Below the pieces are notes generated by a model. It was not told where the DNA came from. It did no database searches and saw only the letters and a list, made by a program, of their open reading frames with translations. From NCBI GenBank assembly GCA_030830465.1, contig JAURMY010000001.1:1-11963 (forward strand): a DNA stretch of 11,963 bases, read 5' to 3'. How positions within the stretch are numbered: the stretch's first letter is position 1; each line of letters begins with the position of its first letter. Source of the stretch: Alphaproteobacteria bacterium (lineage in GTDB: Bacteria; Pseudomonadota; Alphaproteobacteria; Rhodobacterales; Rhodobacteraceae). Made by a program: the position numbers and the translations under genes. Below are positions 5,874-11,963 of the stretch, one piece after another.

Positions 5874-6392
5874 GTGGATAGAGCCCAAAAAGAAGCAGTG
5901 GTCGGCGAACTCGGCCAAATCTTCGCGGACTCTGGCGTTATTGTGGTTGCACATTACGCAGGTCTTACAGTTGCAGAAATGCAGGATTTCCGGGGCCGCA
6001 TGCGCGCCGCCGGCGGATCCGTTCGTGTTGCCAAGAACAGGCTCGCCAAAATCGCCCTTGAGGGAACCCCGTGTGCAAGCATTTCCGGGTTGCTGACAGG
6101 AATGACCGTTCTCGCCTATTCCGAGGACCCGGTGGCCGCAGCAAAAGTTGCGGACGCCTATGCCAAAGACAACGCCAAATATGTTGTCCTTGGGGGTGCT
6201 ATGGGCGAGACCGCTCTGGATGCCGCTGGTGTCAAAGCCGTGGCCGGTATGCCGTCGCGTGAGGAGCTTATCGCTTCGATCGTCGGTTGCATCGGTGCCC
6301 CTGCCGCGAACATCGCCGGTGCGATTGGCGCGCCTGCCGCAAACATCGCGTCGATCCTTTCGACGATCGAAGAGCGGGCCGAGGCTGCATAA
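5874..6392 (+). CDS. rplJ: 50S ribosomal protein L10
   Basis: A 172-residue L10. L10 anchors the L7/L12 dimers to the ribosome by its C-terminal helix and binds 23S rRNA next to L11 with its N-terminal domain; the L10-L12 complex is also the operon's repressor. [27 protein letters not shown] (24-40) and [13 protein letters not shown] (50-62) are typical. The start is GTG 5874: AGGAG (5862-5866) lies 7 nt upstream and the protein then starts MDRAQKE as in related bacteria. The frame is open upstream to 5808, but this runs through the structured leader. The C-terminal part carries an 11-residue tandem repeat, [11 protein letters not shown] (140-150) then [11 protein letters not shown] (151-161), near the L12-docking helix. 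rplL follows after 77 bp. Confidence 0.96.
   Translation: MDRAQKEAVVGELGQIFADSGVIVVAHYAGLTVAEMQDFRGRMRAAGGSVRVAKNRLAKIALEGTPCASISGLLTGMTVLAYSEDPVAAAKVADAYAKDNAKYVVLGGAMGETALDAAGVKAVAGMPSREELIASIVGCIGAPAANIAGAIGAPAANIASILSTIEERAEAA
6291..6356 (+). repeat. 33-bp tandem duplication inside rplJ
   Basis: Two adjacent 33-bp units (6291-6323 and 6324-6356) encode [11 protein letters not shown] and [11 protein letters not shown]. The first nine residues are identical, while several third codon positions differ (ATC/ATT, GGT/GGC, GCC/GCG, GCG/GCA). The duplication is therefore old and the protein repeat is held by selection. Confidence 0.85.
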
Positions 6393-6408
6393 GCAAACTG
6401 CAATTGTA

Positions 6409-6436
6409 AGCGTGCTGATGGAAACCCATTCACGCT
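6409..6436 (+). promoter_or_regulatory. Hairpin in the rplJ-rplL spacer
   Basis: AGCGTG (6409-6414) pairs with CACGCT (6431-6436). Inside, ATGG (6418-6421) pairs with CCAT (6426-6429) around an AAAC loop. No T-run follows, so it is not a terminator. It could be an RNA-processing or stability element that helps make more L12 than L10 from one mRNA; that role is inference. Confidence 0.5.
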
Positions 6437-6469
6437 GGAACAGAAACAACTGAAACGGAAAGCAATAAA

Positions 6470-6850
6470 ATGGCTGATCTGAACAAACTGGCAGAAGAGA
6501 TCGTTGGTCTGACCCTTCTGGAAGCCCAAGAACTGAAAACCATCCTCAAGGACAAATACGGCATCGAGCCGGCCGCCGGTGGCGCCGTCATGATGGCTGG
6601 TCCGGCTGGCGGCGACGCTGCTGCGGCTGAGGAAGAAAAGACCGAATTCGACGTGATTCTGAAAGCCGCTGGCGACAAGAAAATCAACGTCATCAAAGAA
6701 GTCCGCGCCATCACCGGCCTGGGCCTCAAAGAAGCCAAGGATCTGGTTGAAGCCGGTGGCAAGGCCGTCAAAGAAGGCGTGTCCAAAGCCGAAGCCGAAG
6801 CGATCAAGAAGCAGCTGGTTGAAGCCGGCGCCGACGTCGAGATCAAGTAA
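6470..6850 (+). CDS. rplL: 50S ribosomal protein L7/L12
   Basis: A 126-residue L7/L12, normal length. It is the only multi-copy ribosomal protein; its dimers form the flexible stalk that recruits and activates the translational GTPases (EF-Tu, EF-G, IF2, RF3). The N-terminal dimerization domain is 1-30 ([23 protein letters not shown]), the flexible Ala/Gly-rich hinge about 33-55, and the C-terminal factor-binding domain 56-126. The C-terminal domain holds EKTEFDVIL, the conserved [24 protein letters not shown] (71-94) and the end EAGADVEIK. The ATG has only a modest ribosome site, GGAAAG (6457-6462) at 7 nt, in an A-rich leader, although L12 must be made in excess over L10. The 241-bp spacer to rpoB contains two large hairpins. 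Confidence 0.98.
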   Translation: MADLNKLAEEIVGLTLLEAQELKTILKDKYGIEPAAGGAVMMAGPAGGDAAAAEEEKTEFDVILKAAGDKKINVIKEVRAITGLGLKEAKDLVEAGGKAVKEGVSKAEAEAIKKQLVEAGADVEIK

Positions 6851-6880
6851 TCCGGCGGGGCGCGCTGCCCTGTCTGTGAA

Positions 6881-6927
6881 AAAGACGGCTGGACCCGCGA
6901 AATGCGGGTTCAGCCAAACCTGTCTTT
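6881..6927 (+). promoter_or_regulatory. Long hairpin 1 in the rplL-rpoB spacer
   Basis: GGCTGGACCCGC (6887-6898) pairs with GCGGGTTCAGCC (6904-6915), 12 pairs with one G-U and a GAAAT loop. Below it AAAGAC (6881-6886) can pair with GTCTTT (6922-6927) across a 6-nt bulge. In E. coli this spacer carries a partial terminator and an RNase III site that set the L12-to-RpoB ratio. There is no T-run directly after this stem on the plus strand, so processing is more likely than intrinsic termination. Read on the opposite strand the stem is followed by GTCTTTTT, a terminator-like tail. Confidence 0.65.
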
Positions 6928-6962
6928 CAAGGGGCCTTGCCCGCAGGACCCCTTGAAAGGCG
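6921..6962 (+). promoter_or_regulatory. Long hairpin 2 in the rplL-rpoB spacer
   Basis: CTTTCAAGGGG (6924-6934) is the perfect complement of CCCCTTGAAAG (6949-6959). CCT (6935-6937) then pairs with AGG (6945-6947) past one bulged A, and a few weaker pairs extend the base. Its left arm shares 6922-6927 with the base of hairpin 1, so the full forms of the two exclude each other. No T-run follows. RNase III processing or a partial attenuator are the likely roles. Confidence 0.65.
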
Positions 6963-7054
6963 CGGTTGAAGGTTCGGGTGCTTGGCTTTGGGATGCCTTG
7001 CAAGAATAGAACCAAAACCCCCTCGGTGAGCAGAGCATGACCGGTGCCCGACGG

Positions 7055-7067
7055 TCGCGTGACGCGA
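7055..7067 (+). promoter_or_regulatory. Small hairpin before the rpoB ribosome site
   Basis: TCGCG (7055-7059) and CGCGA (7063-7067) form a perfect 5-bp stem with a TGA loop, ending 9 bases before the ribosome binding site of rpoB. It may affect rpoB translation; no direct support. Confidence 0.3.
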
Positions 7068-7091
7068 ACATTAGAAAAGGTGATGACGAGC

Positions 7092-10000
7092 ATGGCTCAG
7101 ACCCATTCAGGCCACAAACGTATCCGCAAACATTTTGGTAAAATCCGCGAAGTCCTGGACATGCCGAACCTGATTCAGGTTCAGAAATCCAGCTATGAGC
7201 TGTTCCTGAAATCCGGCGATCAGCCAACACCGCTGGACGGCGAAGGCATCAAGGGTGTTTTCCAGTCGGTTTTCCCGATCAAGGATTTCAACGAAACCGC
7301 CGTTCTGGAATTCGTGAAATACGAACTTGAGCGTCCGAAATATGACGTGGAAGAGTGCCAGCAGCGCGACATGACCTATGCCGCTCCGCTGAAGGTCACC
7401 CTGCGTCTGATCGTGTTTGATGTCGATGAAGATACCGGCGCGCGCTCGGTCAAGGACATCAAGGAACAGGACGTTTTCATGGGCGACATGCCCCTGATGA
7501 CCGACAACGGCACTTTTGTTGTCAACGGTACCGAGCGGGTGATCGTTTCCCAGATGCACCGTTCGCCCGGCGTGTTCTTTGACCACGACAAGGGCAAGAC
7601 CCATTCCAGCGGCAAACTGCTGTTCACCAGCCGGATCATTCCTTATCGCGGCTCGTGGCTGGACTTTGAATTTGACGCCAAAGATATCGTCTTTGCCCGC
7701 ATCGACCGCCGCCGCAAACTGCCGGTGACAACGCTGCTCTATGCCCTTGGCATGGATCAGGAAGCGATCATGGACGCCTATTACGATACGGTTTCGTTCA
7801 AGCTGAACAAAAAGAAGAAGGCATGGGCAATGCCCTTCTTCCCCGACCGGATCCGCGGCACCAAGCCGAACTTTGACATTGTTGACGCCAAGACCGGCGA
7901 AGTGATCGCCGCCGCCGGCGACAAGGTCACCCCGCGCACGGTCAAAAAACTGAAGGACGAAGGCAAGGTCAAAGAAATCCTTGTCCCTTACGAGCATATC
8001 GTCGGGCGCTTCTCGGCCAAGGACATCATCAACGAAGAAACCGGTGAAATCTGGGTCGAAGCGGGTGATGAACTGACGCTGGAATATGACAGCAAGACCG
8101 ATGAGGTGATCGGCGGCACGCTGAAAACCCTGATCGACAACGGCGTGACGGAAATTCCGACGCTGGACATCGATAACATCAATGTCGGCCCCTATATCCG
8201 CAACACCATGCAGGTTGACAAGAACATGGGCCGCGACACCGCGCTTATGGACATCTACCGCGTGATGCGTCCGGGTGAGCCGCCGACCGTTGACGCGGCT
8301 TCGGCCCTGTTTGACACGCTGTTCTTTGACAGCGAGCGTTATGACCTGTCGGCTGTTGGCCGGGTCAAGATGAACATGCGCCTTGATCTGGACGCGCCCG
8401 ACACCCTGCGCACCCTGCGCCGCGATGATATCGTGGCCGTGGTCAAGGCGCTGGTTGAACTGCGCGACGGCAAGGGCGACATCGACGACATCGACCACCT
8501 TGGCAACCGTCGCGTCCGTTCGGTCGGCGAGTTGATGGAAAACCAGTACCGCATCGGCCTGTTGCGCATGGAGCGCGCAATCCGCGAGCGTATGTCCTCG
8601 GTTGAAATCGACGCGATCATGCCGCAGGACCTGATCAACGCGAAACCGGCGGCGGCCGCCGTGCGCGAGTTTTTCGGCTCATCCCAGCTCAGCCAGTTCA
8701 TGGACCAGACCAACCCCCTGTCGGAAGTCACGCACAAGCGGCGTCTTTCGGCCCTTGGGCCGGGCGGTCTGACCCGCGAACGTGCGGGCTTTGAAGTGCG
8801 CGACGTTCACCCGACCCATTATGGCCGGATGTGCCCGATTGAAACACCGGAAGGCCCGAACATCGGTCTGATCAACTCGCTGGCCTCGTTTGCCCGCGTG
8901 AACCGCTATGGTTTCATCGAAACCCCCTACCGCAAGGTGGTGGACAGCCAGGTCACCGACGAAGTGCAATATATGTCGGCCACCGAGGAAATGCGCCACA
9001 CCATCGCGCAGGCCAACGCGCAGCTGGACAGCGAAGGGCGGTTCGTCAATGACCTCGCCTCGACCCGCCAGTCGGGCGAATACATGCTGACCGCGCCGGA
9101 AAACATCGACTATATCGACGTTTCTCCGAAACAGTTGGTGTCGGTTGCGGCCTCGCTGATTCCGTTCCTTGAAAACGACGACGCCAACCGCGCGCTGATG
9201 GGTTCGAACATGCAGCGTCAGGCGGTGCCTCTGCTGAAGGCCGAGGCCCCCTATGTGGGCACCGGCATTGAATCGGTTGTGGCCCGGGATTCCGGCGCGG
9301 CGATCGTGGCGCGCCGTGGCGGTATCATCGACCAGGTGGACGCGATGCGTATCGTTGTACGCGTCACCGACGATCTGGAACCGGGCGATCCGGGTGTTGA
9401 CATCTATCGTCTGCGCAAATTCCAGCGTTCAAACCAGAACACCTGCATCAATCAGCGTCCGTTGGTGAAAGTGGGCGACCGGGTTTCACGCGGTGAAGTT
9501 GTGGCCGACGGCCCGTCAACCGATCTGGGCGAATTGGCGCTGGGCAAGAACGTGCTGGTCGCGTTCATGCCTTGGATGGGCTACAACTACGAAGACTCGA
9601 TCCTGATCTCGGAACGCATCGTCAAGGACGACGTTTTCACCTCGATTCATATCGAAGAATTCGAAGTTGCCGCCCGCGACACCAAGCTTGGGCCGGAAGA
9701 AATCACCCGCGACATCCCGAACGTTGGCGAGGAAGCCTTGCGCAACCTCGACGAAGCCGGGATCGTTTATATCGGCGCCGAAGTCGGGCCTGCGGATATT
9801 CTGGTCGGCAAGATCACCCCCAAGGGCGAAAGCCCGATGACGCCGGAAGAAAAACTTCTGCGCGCCATCTTTGGGGAAAAGGCATCCGACGTGCGTGACA
9901 CCTCGCTGCGCCTGCCGCCGGGAGATTACGGTACGGTGGTTGAGGTTCGTGTGTTCAACCGCCACGGCGTTGAAAAAGACGAACGTGCGCTTCAGATCGA

Positions 10001-11231
10001 ACGTGAACAGGTCGAACAGTTGTCGCGCGACCGTGACGACGAAATGGCGATCCTGGACCGCAACATCTATGCCCGTCTGAAAACAGCGATCCTTGGCAAG
10101 GTCGCGGTGAAGGGTCCGAAAGGCATCAAGCCGAAATCGGACATCACCGAGGAATTGCTGGAAACCCTCAGCCGTGGCCAGTGGTGGCAACTGGCGCTGG
10201 GCGACGACAAGGAAGCCGCTGCAATCGAAGCTTTGAACGCGCAATACGAGGCCCAGAAGCGGGCGTTGGATGCACGGTTTGAAGACAAGGTTGAAAAGGT
10301 CCGCCGCGGCGACGACCTGATGCCGGGCGTGATGAAGATGGTCAAAGTCTTCATCGCGGTGAAGCGCAAGCTGCAACCGGGCGACAAGATGGCCGGCCGT
10401 CACGGCAACAAGGGGGTTATTTCCCGCGTTGTACCGCAGGAGGACATGCCCTTCCTGGCCGACGGAACCCCGGTTGATTTCTGTCTGAACCCGCTGGGGG
10501 TTCCCAGCCGTATGAACGTGGGCCAAATCCTTGAAACCCATATGGGCTGGGCCGCGCGCGGTCTGGGCCAGTCAATCGGCGAAGCGGTCAAGGAATTCCG
10601 CCGCTCGGGCGATTTGACACCGGTGCAGGAAACCATGAAGCACGCCTACGGCGAAGACCTTTATAACGAGGTGTTCACCGAGATGTCGCAGGGTGAGTTC
10701 TTGGAAGCCGCCGAAAACGTGACATCGGGCGTTCCGATTGCCACGCCGGTTTTCGACGGGGCCAAGGAAAGCGACGTGAACGACGCTTTGACCAAAGCGG
10801 GCTTTAACACCTCGGGTCAGTCGATCCTGTTTGACGGTCGTACCGGCGAACAGTTCGCCCGCCCGGTGACGGTTGGGGTCAAGTACCTGCTGAAACTGCA
10901 TCACCTTGTGGACGACAAGATCCACGCCCGTTCGACCGGGCCGTACTCTCTGGTCACGCAGCAGCCGCTGGGTGGCAAGGCACAGTTCGGCGGTCAGCGT
11001 TTCGGGGAAATGGAGGTCTGGGCTCTGGAAGCTTACGGCGCCGCCTATACCCTGCAGGAAATGCTGACGGTCAAGTCGGACGACGTTGCGGGCCGCACCA
11101 AGGTCTATGAAAGCATCGTCAAGGGTGAGGACAATTTCGAGGCAGGTATCCCTGAATCATTCAACGTCCTGATCAAGGAAATCCGTTCGCTCGGTCTGAA
11201 CATCGAGCTGCTGGACGCGGAAAACGAGTAA
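7092..11231 (+). CDS. rpoB: DNA-directed RNA polymerase subunit beta
   Basis: A 1379-residue beta subunit, longer than the 1342 of E. coli as usual in alphaproteobacteria; with RpoC it forms the active-site cleft of RNA polymerase. The N-terminal part has [10 protein letters not shown] (101-110), [19 protein letters not shown] (142-160) and a lobe insertion with two related halves ([12 protein letters not shown] 269-280, [12 protein letters not shown] 318-329). The rifampicin region [13 protein letters not shown] reads Q535, D538, H548, S553 at the E. coli positions 513, 516, 526, 531, all wild type. Active-site lysines are K1099 and K1107 in [13 protein letters not shown]. The C-terminus has [23 protein letters not shown] and the clamp-binding end. 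I chose ATG 7092 ([10 protein letters not shown]) with AAGGTGA (7077-7083) at 8 nt. The frame is open upstream to GTG 7044, and ATG 7083 is too close to the ribosome site. Confidence 0.98.
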   Translation: MAQTHSGHKRIRKHFGKIREVLDMPNLIQVQKSSYELFLKSGDQPTPLDGEGIKGVFQSVFPIKDFNETAVLEFVKYELERPKYDVEECQQRDMTYAAPLKVTLRLIVFDVDEDTGARSVKDIKEQDVFMGDMPLMTDNGTFVVNGTERVIVSQMHRSPGVFFDHDKGKTHSSGKLLFTSRIIPYRGSWLDFEFDAKDIVFARIDRRRKLPVTTLLYALGMDQEAIMDAYYDTVSFKLNKKKKAWAMPFFPDRIRGTKPNFDIVDAKTGEVIAAAGDKVTPRTVKKLKDEGKVKEILVPYEHIVGRFSAKDIINEETGEIWVEAGDELTLEYDSKTDEVIGGTLKTLIDNGVTEIPTLDIDNINVGPYIRNTMQVDKNMGRDTALMDIYRVMRPGEPPTVDAASALFDTLFFDSERYDLSAVGRVKMNMRLDLDAPDTLRTLRRDDIVAVVKALVELRDGKGDIDDIDHLGNRRVRSVGELMENQYRIGLLRMERAIRERMSSVEIDAIMPQDLINAKPAAAAVREFFGSSQLSQFMDQTNPLSEVTHKRRLSALGPGGLTRERAGFEVRDVHPTHYGRMCPIETPEGPNIGLINSLASFARVNRYGFIETPYRKVVDSQVTDEVQYMSATEEMRHTIAQANAQLDSEGRFVNDLASTRQSGEYMLTAPENIDYIDVSPKQLVSVAASLIPFLENDDANRALMGSNMQRQAVPLLKAEAPYVGTGIESVVARDSGAAIVARRGGIIDQVDAMRIVVRVTDDLEPGDPGVDIYRLRKFQRSNQNTCINQRPLVKVGDRVSRGEVVADGPSTDLGELALGKNVLVAFMPWMGYNYEDSILISERIVKDDVFTSIHIEEFEVAARDTKLGPEEITRDIPNVGEEALRNLDEAGIVYIGAEVGPADILVGKITPKGESPMTPEEKLLRAIFGEKASDVRDTSLRLPPGDYGTVVEVRVFNRHGVEKDERALQIEREQVEQLSRDRDDEMAILDRNIYARLKTAILGKVAVKGPKGIKPKSDITEELLETLSRGQWWQLALGDDKEAAAIEALNAQYEAQKRALDARFEDKVEKVRRGDDLMPGVMKMVKVFIAVKRKLQPGDKMAGRHGNKGVISRVVPQEDMPFLADGTPVDFCLNPLGVPSRMNVGQILETHMGWAARGLGQSIGEAVKEFRRSGDLTPVQETMKHAYGEDLYNEVFTEMSQGEFLEAAENVTSGVPIATPVFDGAKESDVNDALTKAGFNTSGQSILFDGRTGEQFARPVTVGVKYLLKLHHLVDDKIHARSTGPYSLVTQQPLGGKAQFGGQRFGEMEVWALEAYGAAYTLQEMLTVKSDDVAGRTKVYESIVKGEDNFEAGIPESFNVLIKEIRSLGLNIELLDAENE

Positions 11232-11286
11232 CGGCGGAAACGACCCGTCCTGCGGCAACGCGGGACGGGGTTTGCCGCCGTTTCTC
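11232..11286 (+). promoter_or_regulatory. Large hairpin in the rpoB-rpoC spacer, terminator-like
   Basis: CGGCGG-AAA-C (11232-11241) and CCCGTCC (11244-11250) pair with GGACGGG-G-TTT (11263-11273) and CCGCCG (11275-11280). That is 17 pairs with small bulges and a 12-nt loop, starting directly after the rpoB stop codon and ending in TTTCTC. The stem is as strong as many terminators but the T-run is poor, so at most partial termination is expected. A role as RNase III site or mRNA stabilizer is also possible. Confidence 0.6.
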
Positions 11287-11311
11287 AACGATCGAATTTT
11301 AGGAGTTCACA

Positions 11312-11963
11312 ATGAACCAGGAAATCACGAACAACCCTTTCGCTCCGGTACAGGCACCGAAATCATTTGACGAAATCAAGATCTCGCTGGCGTCGCCCGA
11401 GCGGATTTTGTCATGGTCCTTTGGCGAAATCAAAAAGCCGGAAACCATCAACTATCGCACGTTCAAACCCGAACGCGACGGCCTGTTCTGCGCCCGTATC
11501 TTTGGCCCGATCAAGGATTACGAATGCCTGTGCGGCAAATATAAGCGGATGAAATACCGCGGCGTCACCTGCGAAAAATGCGGTGTCGAAGTCACCCTGC
11601 AAAAGGTCCGCCGGGAACGGATGGGCCATATCGAACTGGCAGCGCCCGTTGCCCATATCTGGTTTTTGAAATCGCTGCCGTCCCGCATCGGCCTGATGCT
11701 GGATATGACCCTGCGTGATCTGGAGCGTATTCTTTATTTTGAATCCTATGTCGTACTCGATGAGGGTATGACCACCATGGAACGCGGTACCCTGTTGACC
11801 GACGCGCAATATCTCGACGCGGTTGAAGAGTTCGGTGATGAATTTGTGGCCAAGATGGGCGCAGAAGCAATTTTTGAGTTGCTTCGTACGATCAACCTGG
11901 TGGAGGAGCTCAAACAGTTACGCGAAGACATTGGTGGTACCCGGTCGGAAACGAAACTCAAGC
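11312..11963 (+). CDS. rpoC: DNA-directed RNA polymerase subunit beta' (5' part, cut by window end)
   Basis: The first 217 residues of the beta' subunit, which carries the catalytic Mg site (beyond this window) and the clamp. Visible are the start [13 protein letters not shown], the segment [43 protein letters not shown] (18-60) and the zinc-binding domain with all four cysteines, C72 and C74 (CLCGKYKRM) and C87 and C90 (CEKCG). The conserved [28 protein letters not shown] (101-128) follows. The start ATG has TTAGGAG (11299-11305) at 6 nt. It follows rpoB by 80 bp with a strong hairpin in between. The sequence is intact to the window edge; the rest of the roughly 1400-residue protein is outside. 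Confidence 0.98.
   Translation, partial: MNQEITNNPFAPVQAPKSFDEIKISLASPERILSWSFGEIKKPETINYRTFKPERDGLFCARIFGPIKDYECLCGKYKRMKYRGVTCEKCGVEVTLQKVRRERMGHIELAAPVAHIWFLKSLPSRIGLMLDMTLRDLERILYFESYVVLDEGMTTMERGTLLTDAQYLDAVEEFGDEFVAKMGAEAIFELLRTINLVEELKQLREDIGGTRSETKLK

Noticed and set aside
6982..7010. Promoter for rpoB in the rplL-rpoB spacer
   Set aside because: TTGGCT with AATAGA 17 bases on is a poor match on both boxes, not enough to list as a feature.
7107..8498. 463-codon open frame on the minus strand inside rpoB
   Set aside because: It lies fully opposite rpoB, whose protein is unmistakable. Long antisense frames are expected in GC-rich, codon-biased genes; the translation has no recognisable domain.
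8679..8750. Rifampicin-resistance change in rpoB
   Set aside because: Differences from E. coli (T at 518, V at 524, L at 530 in E. coli numbering) are ordinary alphaproteobacterial residues. Key positions 513, 516, 526 and 531 are wild type.
9516..10541. 341-codon minus-strand frame inside rpoB
   Set aside because: Same reason: a shadow of a highly conserved coding region with no family resemblance of its own.

Overview
The window is chromosomal DNA from an alphaproteobacterium, most likely the Rhodobacterales (Roseobacter/Rhodobacter relatives). This rests on the gene order secE-nusG-rplK-rplA-rplJ-rplL-rpoB-rpoC, on a 1379-residue RpoB with alphaproteobacterial substitutions in its rifampicin region, on the L10 and L7/L12 sequence style, and on GC-rich codon use. 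I place it from memory of these families; no search was run.

Left part (1-2472): a divergent pair. On the minus strand is a 12-helix major facilitator transporter. On the plus strand is an enolase-superfamily (mandelate racemase/muconate lactonizing) enzyme. They share a 134-bp spacer with a nested inverted repeat. They probably import and convert a small organic acid or amino-acid derivative, but the substrate cannot be read from sequence.

Middle and right part (2596-11963): the transcription/translation cluster on the plus strand. secE (translocase subunit) is followed by a clear intrinsic terminator. nusG follows, then rplK-rplA (ribosomal L11 and L1), closed by a second strong terminator. 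A lone DUF2306 membrane-protein gene sits between rplA and rplJ. Then come a structured ~230-nt leader, rplJ-rplL (L10 and L7/L12 stalk), rpoB, and the 5' end of rpoC, which runs off the window. L10 and L12 form the ribosomal stalk base and stalk; RpoB and RpoC form the RNA polymerase catalytic core; NusG couples polymerase to ribosome.

The coding content is mostly housekeeping. The interesting material is between the genes. The cluster seems cut into several transcription units (terminators after secE, after rplA and, less surely, after the DUF2306 gene). The rplJ-rplL, rplL-rpoB and rpoB-rpoC spacers each hold a large hairpin. The rplJ leader contains competing pairings that could switch the ribosome binding site on and off. 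I found no mobile element, CRISPR array, tRNA or rRNA, and no convincing undescribed defence or biosynthetic system.
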